From Gammaproteobacteria bacterium (GTDB taxonomy: Bacteria > Pseudomonadota > Gammaproteobacteria > BMS3Bbin11), in NCBI GenBank assembly GCA_030636465.1, contig DAOVWW010000025.1, positions 1 to 10,145 on the forward strand: a stretch of 10,145 nt of DNA, read 5' to 3'. Under the pieces are notes generated by a model that was not told the DNA's origin, did no database searches, and saw nothing but the letters and a program-made list of their open reading frames with translations. The translations under genes and the position numbers were made by a program. Within the stretch, counting starts at the first letter, position 1. Each line of letters opens with the position of its first letter. This document shows, piece by piece, positions 1 through 6,012 of the stretch.

Positions 1-180
1 CCCTGGCGTTATGATACGTATGTTCCGGTGATCTTTGCTGGTGCAGGTGTGAAACCCGCCACAGTGAGCCGCGCAGTAACACCCTATGATATAGCGCCGA
101 CGCTATCGAATTATCTTGGCGTTAAACTGCCGTCCGGTGCTATTGGTACTCCGCTGACCGAAGTAATAGAAGGTAGATGA
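1..180 (+). CDS. C-terminal end of an alkaline phosphatase/sulfatase-superfamily protein (partial)
   Basis: Frame 1 is open from the window edge to the TGA at 178-180 and gives 59 residues starting PWRYDTYVPVIFAGAGVKPA. The pattern 'H/R-x-T-Y-VP-VIFAG-GVKP' followed by 'VTPYDIAPTLSNYLGVKLP' and 'G-PL-EV' is the usual C-terminal end of alkaline phosphatase family and type I phosphodiesterase/sulfatase proteins. There the chain turns through the last metal-site region and ends with the conserved 'DIAPTL..LG...P....G..L' segment. The N-terminal catalytic part lies outside the window, so the substrate (phosphomonoester, phosphodiester or sulfate ester) cannot be told. The next gene starts about 70 bases downstream and seems unrelated. 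Confidence 0.8.
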   Translation, partial: PWRYDTYVPVIFAGAGVKPATVSRAVTPYDIAPTLSNYLGVKLPSGAIGTPLTEVIEGR

Positions 181-214
181 GTGTAGGCGACAACTGTTTT
201 TAAAGGATAATTGG

Positions 215-227
215 GCTACAATGTAGC
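215..227 (+). promoter_or_regulatory. Putative promoter and autoregulatory operator of the RelB/DinJ-like gene
   Basis: A perfect inverted repeat, GCTACA-A-TGTAGC, lies 21 bases before the antitoxin ATG. It overlaps a -10-like hexamer TACAAT (217-222); the -35 region is poor. Antitoxins of this ribbon-helix-helix family normally bind a short palindrome over their own promoter, so this is a reasonable operator. The palindrome is seen in the sequence; binding is inferred. Confidence 0.45.
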
Positions 228-248
228 TCATTATAGAGAGTGTTTATT

Positions 249-506
249 ATGGCTGAAAATGCAGTTGTTCGTGCTCGTATTAATGAGAAGATAAAAGAAG
301 AAGCGGCAACGGTGCTGGCAACGATGGGTTTGACAGTATCCGATGCTTTTAGATTGATGTTAACGAGGGTTGCGATTGAAAAGACGCTACCTTTTGAACC
401 ATTAATTCCCAATGAAGAAACCATTCAGGCGATGCGTGAAGCGCGTAATGATAAATTGGACACTTTTGATAGTGTCGATGATCTTATGGTCGATTTGTCG
501 AAGTGA
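249..506 (+). CDS. RelB/DinJ-family type II antitoxin, toxin partner destroyed
   Basis: The 85-residue product starts MAENAVVRARINEKIKEEA and has the ribbon-helix-helix layout of RelB/DinJ antitoxins. A short beta strand (VRARIN, about residues 7-12) is followed by two helices through 'LATMGLTVSDAFRLMLTRVA' (about 23-42), the typical 'LPFEPLIPN' linker (about 47-55), and an acidic C-terminal tail that would wrap the toxin. The ATG at 249 is preferred over the in-frame GTG at 240 because a GAGAG ribosome site (236-240) lies 8 bases before it. The stop overlaps the GTG (503-505) that begins the remains of a YafQ-like toxin, the usual coupling in dinJ-yafQ pairs. Because the toxin is disrupted, this antitoxin has no cognate partner here. 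It may survive as a repressor or as protection against a related toxin elsewhere. Confidence 0.9.
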   Translation: MAENAVVRARINEKIKEEAATVLATMGLTVSDAFRLMLTRVAIEKTLPFEPLIPNEETIQAMREARNDKLDTFDSVDDLMVDLSK

Positions 507-824
507 AGTTTGAGAGGACTAAAGGGCACCTCTATTAAGTCATGAATATTCATCTCACATCCATAACCGCCCATCTCTGCGTTAAGTATCTTCGCAATAG
601 CTAGCATTACGTGCAATCCTTGCCTTGATATGAACAATTCTGAATGTAATCTGAAATATCCAGACTTAATAGAGGTGCCCTAAAATTTTAAGCAAGATTA
701 TAAACGAGAAGCCAGGGGCCGCCATCGGAAAACTCTGGATGAATCTTTTATCTCAGTGCTTGATTTGTTGCTTAAAGAAAAACCACTGGCTGAAAAATAC
801 AAAGACCATGTGCTAACAGGAGAG
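503..824 (+). pseudogene. YafQ-like mRNA interferase toxin, interrupted and 3'-truncated
   Basis: A GTG overlapping the antitoxin stop begins a peptide VKFERT (503-520). It is cut by the 157-bp element at 524-680. Toxin similarity resumes at 687 with FKQDYKREARGRHRKTL and then 'DESFISVLDLLLKEKPLAEKY' and 'KDHVLTGE', ending near 824. This matches the first two thirds of YafQ/RelE-like toxins, including the 'L...Y.DH.L.G.' block just before the usual 'W...R..H..PDWLLIY' catalytic region, which is absent. Even with the element removed and one TAAA copy kept, the two halves are one base out of frame, so a further indel has built up. After 824 the frame runs into the promoter and start of the HigB-like gene and stops at 870-872. 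The gene cannot make an active nuclease. Confidence 0.8.
524..680. mobile_element. MITE-like miniature inverted-repeat element, 157 bp
   Basis: The ends are perfect 18-bp inverted repeats: GGGCACCTCTATTAAGTC at 524-541 and its exact complement at 663-680. Four-base direct repeats, TAAA at 520-523 and TAAA at 681-684, flank the element and fit a target-site duplication. The interior is too short for a transposase. One minus-strand frame is open through it but shows no recognisable domain. It is therefore a non-autonomous element, probably moved by a full-length DDE transposase with the same ends elsewhere in the genome. The family cannot be named from the sequence alone. It split the YafQ-like toxin gene. 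Confidence 0.85.
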
Positions 825-850
825 GTAGAGTATGCTATATTTAGCATATG
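813..850 (+). promoter_or_regulatory. Putative higBA promoter with palindromic operator overlapping the start codon
   Basis: A -35-like CTAACA (813-818), a 17-base spacer and a -10-like TATATT (836-841) are present. The -10 lies inside a perfect palindrome, TATGCTA-TATT-TAGCATA (831-848), whose last base is the A of the toxin ATG. Transcription from this -10 would begin at or next to the ATG, giving a message with almost no leader. HigA-type antitoxins repress their own operon by binding such palindromes. The -35 lies inside codons of the dead toxin remnant. The motifs are seen; their activity is inferred. Confidence 0.5.
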
Positions 851-1210
851 CAGCAATCTGAGAAGACCCTGATCTGGATTGGATCATCAAAGAAGGATCT
901 GATTGTCTTCCCAGAAGACGTCAAGAATGTCTTTGCCTATGCGCTTCACCTTGCTCAGCATGGAGAGAAGCACCTCGATGCCAAGCCTTTGAAGGGGTTT
1001 GGTGGTGCCAAAACACTTGAAGTTGTCGAAGATCATCAGGGTGGTACTTACCGAGCAGTCTATACGGTAAAGTTTGAGGGCTATGTATACGTATTACATT
1101 GTTTTCAGAAGAAATCCAAAAAAGGCATTGCGACACCGAAGCCCGATATGGACAAGATTCGGGCACGGCTAAAGGATGCAGAATTACTGCATCAGGAATT
1201 AATGAGGTGA
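848..1210 (+). CDS. higB: HigB-type (phage-derived Gp49-like) toxin of a type II TA system
   Basis: The 120-residue protein belongs to the RelE/HigB-like toxin family often annotated as 'phage-derived protein Gp49-like' or COG4679. These are ribosome-dependent mRNA interferases or close relatives. Visible landmarks are 'WIGSSKKDLIVFPEDV' (10-25), 'YALHLAQHGEKHLDAKPLKG' (31-50), the core beta strands 'TYRAVYTVKF' (67-76) and 'YVYVLHCFQKKSKKG' (79-93), and a C-terminal helix with 'ARLKDAELL'. Length is normal for the family, so the gene looks intact. The ATG at 848 has no good Shine-Dalgarno at normal spacing; the GGAGAGG at 819-825 is more than 20 bases away. The antitoxin gene follows after 3 bases, so this is the reversed toxin-first order typical of higBA. 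Confidence 0.88.
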   Translation: MQQSEKTLIWIGSSKKDLIVFPEDVKNVFAYALHLAQHGEKHLDAKPLKGFGGAKTLEVVEDHQGGTYRAVYTVKFEGYVYVLHCFQKKSKKGIATPKPDMDKIRARLKDAELLHQELMR

Positions 1211-1213
1211 AGT

Positions 1214-1540
1214 ATGAGTAAAATTGAACATGAAATAAGCAGTGGTAATGTCTTTGCAGATATTGGCATGGCTGAACCTGTCGAATTACTTGCCAAAGCT
1301 GAACTGGCCAGGAAAATTGGCAGCATCATCAAGCACCGGCATCTCAACCAGACTGAAGCCGCTAAGTTGCTGGGAATTGACCAGCCCAAGGTCTCTCGGC
1401 TCTTGCGTGGACAGCTTAAGGAGTTCTCAATGACTAAGTTGCTGGAATTTATGCTGCGGCTGGATCGTGACATAGAGATCAGGATCAAAAAGCACCGGAG
1501 TGTGCGTGTACCACCGGGTATTGAGGTGCTGGCCTCCTGA
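1214..1540 (+). CDS. higA: HigA-type XRE-family antitoxin/transcriptional repressor
   Basis: The 108-residue protein has an XRE/Cro-type helix-turn-helix. The helices run through 'ARKIGSIIKHRHLNQTEAAK' (32-51) and 'LLGIDQPKVSRLLRG' (52-66), followed by 'FSMTKLLEFMLRLDRDIEI' (71-89). This is the arrangement seen in COG5606 antitoxins that pair with Gp49-like toxins. It should neutralise the upstream toxin by binding it and repress the shared promoter through the palindrome at 831-848. A GAGGTGA ribosome site (1204-1210) overlaps the toxin stop codon and lies just before the ATG, so the two genes are translationally coupled. The short tail beyond the HTH ends with a basic stretch and 'VPPGIEVLAS'. 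No frameshift or truncation is seen. Confidence 0.9.
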   Translation: MSKIEHEISSGNVFADIGMAEPVELLAKAELARKIGSIIKHRHLNQTEAAKLLGIDQPKVSRLLRGQLKEFSMTKLLEFMLRLDRDIEIRIKKHRSVRVPPGIEVLAS

Positions 1541-1560
1541 ATCAGACTGATCTGCTTGCC

Positions 1561-1582
1561 GAACTTTTGCCGGCCAAAGTTC
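1561..1582. terminator. Hairpin downstream of higBA, possible weak terminator
   Basis: GAACTTTTG (1561-1569) pairs with CCAAAGTTC (1574-1582) around a CCGG loop, with one T/C mismatch. It lies 20 bases after the antitoxin stop but no T-run follows, so it may be a weak terminator or only an mRNA 3' stabilising structure. Confidence 0.3.
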
Positions 1583-1615
1583 TGCATGGTTATGAAAGTT
1601 TAAGGGTGCCCTTAA

Positions 1616-1891
1616 TCAATGCCCGGCAAAGACCAGCATTTTAACGGGCAGTATCATGGTCTGTATTCTTAGAATTACGGAATGCACAATACCCACTGCA
1701 TCAACCATATGTAAGTACAGGCTTTCAAACATACCGAGTTCACCCGATGCGAGCAGCTCATGGTTGTTGGTGTAGGCGTTAGCAATGCATTTTGTGCCCG
1801 GAATATAGCGCCAGGGTTTTTCAGATAAATTATAAGCAGGGGTGATTGCACTACAGCAAAAGCGACATAAATGATTTACACACTTCCACAT
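1616..1891 (-). CDS. Unidentified open frame, possible gene fragment
   Basis: This 91-codon minus-strand frame is the only long one in the 330 bases between higA and the porin. It encodes the segments 'NLSEKPWRYIPGTKCIANAY', 'TNNHELLASGELGMFESLYL' and 'HMVDAVGIVHSVILRI', ending 'LPVKMLVFAGH'. The amino-acid mix and codon choice look more like real protein than random sequence, but I do not recognise a family. Its first seven codons overlap the porin signal-peptide codons on the other strand, so the upstream part is probably not original. It could be a C-terminal gene remnant left by rearrangement. Its stop lies directly after the palindrome at 1600-1615. The rest of 1541-1870 shows nothing else I can support. 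Confidence 0.22.
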   Translation of the reverse strand: MWKCVNHLCRFCCSAITPAYNLSEKPWRYIPGTKCIANAYTNNHELLASGELGMFESLYLHMVDAVGIVHSVILRIQTMILPVKMLVFAGH

Positions 1892-3178
1892 CTGAAGCGT
1901 AACTACGGCACCTCTTTGTTAGCCTTGTGCGTCTGCCTCTTTTCATCTTTTACTGCATTAGCACAGGCTCCTGTTGCTATGCCAGACTCCTCTCAGAATG
2001 AGGAGTCTGAAATCGCTGAGGCCAATAAGCGTGAACTTTCGGCCGAAGAAGATCCTTTAGCAGCAAAAGAAGTTGATAAGGAAGAACGAGAAAGCCTTTG
2101 GTATGCGGAACCCAATACCTTGCGGTTTTATGGCAGTGTACGGATCCACTATCGTGATACTGCTGCTGGCGCTGTCTGGGGAGATGGCAGCTCAAGAGTA
2201 GGGGTTGAGAGCCACTGGCAGATATTTCCAAAAAGGTGGATCTTTGCTGGTGCCGAAGTCGGTTTTAACGTGCTAGACAGAGTAGATCAGCTAATTGATC
2301 CGAGCAGCGCATCCAAAGAAGGGCGTAGCGATATATTTGAACGGCTGGCGTATATTGGATACGACGGGCCGAATTTGATTGCCAGGTATGGAAAGAACTG
2401 GTCGACCTACTACAAGGTTGCAAGCTTTACTGACCGTTTTCAGGGCACGGGAGGTGATGCAAGCGGCACATTTAATGCCGGGACAGACGGCGGGGCAACG
2501 GGTACCGGTCGCGCCGATAAGGTTTTGCAGACAAGATGGTTTATCGACTTTTTCCCGGATAGCTGGAACATCAAACCATTCAACTTAAATATACAGGTCC
2601 AGCATGGTGAACCAATACCTGATATTGAGAATGCTTATTACGGCACAGCCTATGGCATCAGTGCCATCCTAAATACAAAAAATGGCTACACGTTTGGCGT
2701 CGCCTACAACAATGCAAATGTCCATGATAAGTCGAGCCCGATAATATCCAATGCAGGCATCGACGGTGACGCCGAGGCGCTGATTCTAGGGACCCGCTGG
2801 TATAGTGATAAGTGGTATCTCGGTTTGATAGGCAGTCGTCTTGAAAACCATGAAACTACGGATAAGAATGTCTACTTTGATGGCTATGGATGGGAGTTCT
2901 ACGGTCAATACAATTTGCATGGCCGCTGGTGGATGACGGGTGGCTACAATTCACTTCATCCAGATGAAGATCAGCAACAGGCAGGTCAATACAAGCTGGA
3001 TTACGGTCTCATCGGTCTGCGTTATACATTTGATGAGTTCCGCCGTATGATTTATTTCAACGCCAGAATAGATGACGGCAGAAGTAGCGACGGCGAGACT
3101 GTTGGTAATATTTACACAATTGGTATCCGCTGGGATATGGAAAAAATATTCAAAAGGTCACCACTGAAAAATCTGTAA
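1871..3178 (+). CDS. Outer-membrane porin-like beta-barrel protein
   Basis: The 435-residue protein starts with a signal peptide: a basic segment (LKRNY, 8-12), a hydrophobic core (about 14-30) and an ALAQA cleavage site near residue 33. An unusually acidic stretch of about 45 residues follows (34-78, many Glu/Asp). Alternating aromatic and polar strands then begin at 'LRFYGSVRIHYRD' (84-96) and run to 'NIYTIGIRWDME'. The pattern 'RFYGSV', 'LIARYGKNWSTYYKV', a Gly/Thr-rich loop (192-213, resembling constriction loop L3), 'YGLIGLRYTFDE' and a final Tyr/Arg/Trp strand fits gram-negative general or specific porins. Such proteins let small solutes cross the outer membrane. The last strand is followed by about 11 extra residues instead of ending in Phe. 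No strong ribosome site precedes the ATG. The gene stands alone, with a terminator-like hairpin after it. Confidence 0.8.
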   Translation: MIYTLPHLKRNYGTSLLALCVCLFSSFTALAQAPVAMPDSSQNEESEIAEANKRELSAEEDPLAAKEVDKEERESLWYAEPNTLRFYGSVRIHYRDTAAGAVWGDGSSRVGVESHWQIFPKRWIFAGAEVGFNVLDRVDQLIDPSSASKEGRSDIFERLAYIGYDGPNLIARYGKNWSTYYKVASFTDRFQGTGGDASGTFNAGTDGGATGTGRADKVLQTRWFIDFFPDSWNIKPFNLNIQVQHGEPIPDIENAYYGTAYGISAILNTKNGYTFGVAYNNANVHDKSSPIISNAGIDGDAEALILGTRWYSDKWYLGLIGSRLENHETTDKNVYFDGYGWEFYGQYNLHGRWWMTGGYNSLHPDEDQQQAGQYKLDYGLIGLRYTFDEFRRMIYFNARIDDGRSSDGETVGNIYTIGIRWDMEKIFKRSPLKNL

Positions 3179-3204
3179 ATAAATTATTGCTCAGCGATAC
3201 ACGC

Positions 3205-3221
3205 AACTTCGCGGAGTTTTT
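3205..3221 (+). terminator. Rho-independent terminator-like hairpin after the porin gene
   Basis: AACTT (3205-3209) pairs with GAGTT (3214-3218, one G-T pair) around CGCG and runs into a T-rich tract (3217-3221, then ATTCTT). It lies 27 bases after the porin stop and next to the stop codon of the converging regulator gene. The stem is short, so it is probably a weak terminator. Confidence 0.45.
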
Positions 3222-4974
3222 ATTCTTCAGTCGTCAACCCTGCCTTATACAAGCCGTCAATGAAATGTTTGCGTTGCTCTGGATCATTGAGGGGGATGAC
3301 TGTTTCCAGCCGCTGCAATGATAGATTGCGGCCGCTCATTCTGAGTTGTTCAAGCTGCCAGTTTGCTTCCTCCTGATTGCCTGAATGTGCGTAGGCAGCG
3401 GCCAGCCATATCCTTGGCTCTTCACTTTCAGGGTTGGCCTCCAGGGCGAAGGTGAAATTTTCAATAGCACTTTTATAATCATGCATATTAAATAATATTT
3501 CACCATGAATTACATTGTAGATAGCGGGATAGTTCGGGTTCAACTTCATCGCTTTACGCATGATCTTGTCCGCCTGTTTAGGCTTTCCTGCATAATTGAG
3601 TGTTGTAGCGAATAGACCGTAGCCATCAACAAACCCCGGGTCGAGATCTATCGCTGTCTGTGCATGTTTTAATGATTGCTGATAGTCGTGTGTAAATATA
3701 TCTGCGAATCCTTTTACCCAATAAACCTGTGGCAGCTGCGGGTCTGTGGCAATGCCTTTATCTGCGTATTCATGCATTTTAAGTAATGCCTGCTCATCAT
3801 CATTTGTCCAGCCATGCATATAGTCATATACGTAAGTTAGTGCCAGGTTTCCATAAGCACGTGCAAACTGGTCATCAAGTTGAATGGCTTTCAGGAAGTC
3901 TTCCCTGGCATTAAGCATACCTTCGCGAGAAGATAGCCATAAATTTTGTTTGCCACGTAAAAACTGATCATAGGCTTCGATGCTATTGCTGTACTTATTG
4001 GCAAGTCTGCTACGGTCTTTTTCGGTTAATTTTATTTCCAGTGAATTAATGATTTGTGCAGTCACCTTATCTTGAAACGAGAAAATATTATTTAATTCCC
4101 CATCGAATCGTCCGGCCCATATGTTAATGCTATTGCTTGCATCAATTAAGCGGGCAGTGATTCTTACCTGGTCGCCAACTTTACGAATACTGCCTTCAAC
4201 CACGTAATCAACATCCAGTTCCTCTTTTATAGTACGGATGGATACATCGGTATTTTTAAAACCAAACACCGAATTACGTGCAATAACAGACAGCCCTGAA
4301 ATCTTTGACAGGTCGGTAATCAGGTCAGCGGTAATGCCATCGCTAAAATAATCCTGCTGCACATCATCACTGATATTTTTGAAAGGTAAAACTGCAATTA
4401 TGGGTTGTTCTGATGATTGCTGCTTTGGCTGGGTGAGGTCAGATATCGATGTTTCTGAATCTTGTTGAGAAACTAATGGATAAAAGACTTCCTTCGCCAG
4501 GAATACAAAAAAAGCTAGCAGAATAAATAACCCGAGAACAATTATCGATAGCTTAGAAACAGGCAGTTTTTTATTGACCCTGGCTTTATTCTGATCAATT
4601 TCCTGCTGAATTTCAGAAACACTTTCAGCTTGAAGTTTGCTGCTGACCGGGCAAAGTAGTCGATAGCCTTTCTTCGGAATAGTTTCAATATACGAGGGGG
4701 CTTTTGAGTCGTCACCAAATGCCTTGCGAAGTTTTATTATGGCGCTTGCGAGAGAATCATACCCTACCACTACACCTTGCCAGGCCTGTTGCTCAAGGCT
4801 GCCCCTGGAAACAACCTGACCCTGTTGCCTTGCCAGGCAAACCAGCACCGTCATCGCCTTGGGTTCTATTTTGTGTGTTTCATTCTCCCGGCTAATGCGT
4901 CCCGTATCAGGCTCAACGCGCCATTCTCCTACATAAAATGCCTGTTCAAGATTTATTTTAGATTGTTCTGACAT
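3220..4974 (-). CDS. CadC/ToxR-type membrane-anchored winged-helix regulator with TolB-like and TPR regions
   Basis: The 584-residue protein is a one-component regulator. Residues about 14-108 form an OmpR/PhoB-type winged helix ('WRVEPDTGRIS', 'IEPKAMTVLVCLARQQGQVV', 'DSLASAIIKLRKAFGDDS', 'IETIPKKGYRL'). A single membrane helix spans about 143-164. Residues 191-316 match the TolB-like N-terminal region often found in such proteins ('IIAVLPFKNISDD', 'YFSDGITADLITDLSKISGL', 'DYVVEGSIRK', 'RITARLIDA', 'IWAGRFDGEL'). Residues about 333-545 carry TPR-type helical repeats ('AYGNLALTYVY', 'AIDLDPGFVDGYGLFAT', 'AMKLNPNYPAIYNVI', 'ALEANPESEEPRIWLAAAY'). The DNA-binding end is cytoplasmic and the rest likely periplasmic. 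No receiver domain is present. The gene is divergent from the methyltransferase operon with a shared 165-bp region, so it probably controls that operon and itself. No clear Shine-Dalgarno precedes the ATG. Confidence 0.87.
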   Translation of the reverse strand: MSEQSKINLEQAFYVGEWRVEPDTGRISRENETHKIEPKAMTVLVCLARQQGQVVSRGSLEQQAWQGVVVGYDSLASAIIKLRKAFGDDSKAPSYIETIPKKGYRLLCPVSSKLQAESVSEIQQEIDQNKARVNKKLPVSKLSIIVLGLFILLAFFVFLAKEVFYPLVSQQDSETSISDLTQPKQQSSEQPIIAVLPFKNISDDVQQDYFSDGITADLITDLSKISGLSVIARNSVFGFKNTDVSIRTIKEELDVDYVVEGSIRKVGDQVRITARLIDASNSINIWAGRFDGELNNIFSFQDKVTAQIINSLEIKLTEKDRSRLANKYSNSIEAYDQFLRGKQNLWLSSREGMLNAREDFLKAIQLDDQFARAYGNLALTYVYDYMHGWTNDDEQALLKMHEYADKGIATDPQLPQVYWVKGFADIFTHDYQQSLKHAQTAIDLDPGFVDGYGLFATTLNYAGKPKQADKIMRKAMKLNPNYPAIYNVIHGEILFNMHDYKSAIENFTFALEANPESEEPRIWLAAAYAHSGNQEEANWQLEQLRMSGRNLSLQRLETVIPLNDPEQRKHFIDGLYKAGLTTEE

Positions 4975-4986
4975 GTTTATATTCGA

Positions 4987-5032
4987 TTGAACATCACTTA
5001 TTTATAAGACTGTTTGATCGTAACTTATTGAT
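4987..5032. promoter_or_regulatory. Paired 19-bp repeats, candidate operator in the divergent intergenic region
   Basis: TTGAACATCACTTATTTAT (4987-5005) and TTGATCGTAACTTATTGAT (5014-5032) agree at 15 of 19 positions and start 27 bases apart. The same region also has an inverted relation: CGAT-NN-AACA at 4984-4993 against TGTT-NN-ATCG at 5011-5020. OmpR/CadC-type winged helices commonly bind pairs of such half-sites. The pair is just upstream of the regulator ATG (4974) and about 110-150 bases before the methyltransferase ATG (5140). The repeats are seen; the link to this regulator is inferred. Confidence 0.45.
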
Positions 5033-5139
5033 TTCTTTATTCATAGAGTAAGCATCGAAGAATCATCAAGGTTTCGCCGTAAATTTTTACTCAGTTTTAC
5101 CTAATCTTCAATTCACAACAACTACAGAGGAACGAAGAC

Positions 5140-6006
5140 ATGAGTGCAACAGCGCAAACAATCGAAGACATGATGGTTGAAACCAGTCAGCAAACGATAC
5201 CCAATCTACCACTAATAAAAACAAAAATGAAAGCTACCTGGCAAGATGGCAATTACGCCAAGTTTGCTACCTATATGGAAGCAGGTGCAACAGAAATTCT
5301 TAATGGATGGAATATCAGTAAGGATGCCGAGCTGCTCGATATCGGCTGTGGATCAGGTCAAACAGCTATACCAGCTTCACGGAACGGTCTGAATGTAACG
5401 GGCATAGATATTGCTGAGAACCTGATTGAATACGCTCGTGAACGGGCACAGTATGAGAACCTGTCTGTACAGTTTGACGTTGGAGATGCTGCAGATCTTC
5501 CCTATAACAACAATCAATTTGATGTTGTTGTAAGTTTGATAGGTGCCATGTTTGCTCCCGACTATAAAAAAACGGCCAGTGAAATGGCGCGTGTCTGCAA
5601 ACCCGGCGGTCGCCTGCATATGGCCAACTGGACACCCGGTGGCTTTGCCGCATCAATGTTCAAATGTGTTGCCGGCTATGCGCCGCCACCCCCCGGTGTT
5701 GAATCACCAGCGTTATGGGGTATCGAAGAGAAAGTCATGGAGCGTCTGGATGAATATTTCACAGACTATTCATTAGAACGCCAATACTATCCGAGCTGGA
5801 CCTACCCCTTTGATGTCAGGAAATTAGTGGAGCTCTTCAGGGAACAATTCGGCCCGGTAAAGCGGGCGTTTGATTGCATAGATGAAAGTTCTCAGATCAC
5901 CTTGCGTGAAGAGATGGAAGAATTATTTCAGGCACACAATATAGCCACTGATGGCAGTACTGAAATTAGAGGCGAGTTCCTGAATATAAGTGCTACCAGG
6001 AAATAG
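5140..6006 (+). CDS. Class I SAM-dependent methyltransferase (Methyltransf_11 type)
   Basis: The 288-residue protein has the standard Rossmann-fold SAM motifs. Motif I is 'LLDIGCGSGQT' (65-75), the acidic end of strand beta2 is 'VTGIDIAENLIEYARERA' (86-103), the adenine-contact region is 'GDAADLPYNNNQFDVVVS' (115-132), and the post-strand motif is 'RVCKPGGRLHMANWTPGG' (151-168). The remaining C-terminal third ('MFKCVAGYAPPPPGVESPAL') probably shapes the acceptor site; the acceptor cannot be read from sequence. No signal peptide or membrane helix is seen, so it is cytoplasmic. A GAGG ribosome site (5127-5130) lies 9 bases before the ATG. The stop codon is 6 bases before the MddA-like gene, so the two are co-transcribed. 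The context suggests a methyl-transfer step linked to thiol or sulfide methylation, but this is unproven. Confidence 0.88.
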   Translation: MSATAQTIEDMMVETSQQTIPNLPLIKTKMKATWQDGNYAKFATYMEAGATEILNGWNISKDAELLDIGCGSGQTAIPASRNGLNVTGIDIAENLIEYARERAQYENLSVQFDVGDAADLPYNNNQFDVVVSLIGAMFAPDYKKTASEMARVCKPGGRLHMANWTPGGFAASMFKCVAGYAPPPPGVESPALWGIEEKVMERLDEYFTDYSLERQYYPSWTYPFDVRKLVELFREQFGPVKRAFDCIDESSQITLREEMEELFQAHNIATDGSTEIRGEFLNISATRK

Positions 6007-6012
6007 GAGAAT

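Noticed and set aside
240..248. GTG start giving three extra residues to the antitoxin
   Set aside because: The ribosome site GAGAG overlaps this codon, whereas it is ideally placed for the ATG at 249.
425..637. Minus-strand open frame through the miniature element and antitoxin end as a gene
   Set aside because: Half of it is the complement of the antitoxin gene and the rest lies in the 157-bp element, with no domain that I can recognise.
831..848. Palindrome before higB as a transposon end
   Set aside because: No matching copy or target duplication is seen at the other end of higBA; an operator fits better.
687..872. Toxin frame continuing past 824 into higB as a fusion protein
   Set aside because: Similarity to YafQ stops near 824 and the rest reads through promoter sequence and higB out of frame, so it is a chance extension.
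1541..1657. Plus-strand frame after higA reading QTDLLAELLPAKVLHGY
   Set aside because: It looks somewhat protein-like but has no ATG start or ribosome site, and I recognise no family; too short to call.
5025..5045. Definite -35/-10 promoter for the methyltransferase operon
   Set aside because: The best pairs (TTGATC with TTTATT) are weak and several alternatives exist in this AT-rich stretch, so no single promoter can be supported.
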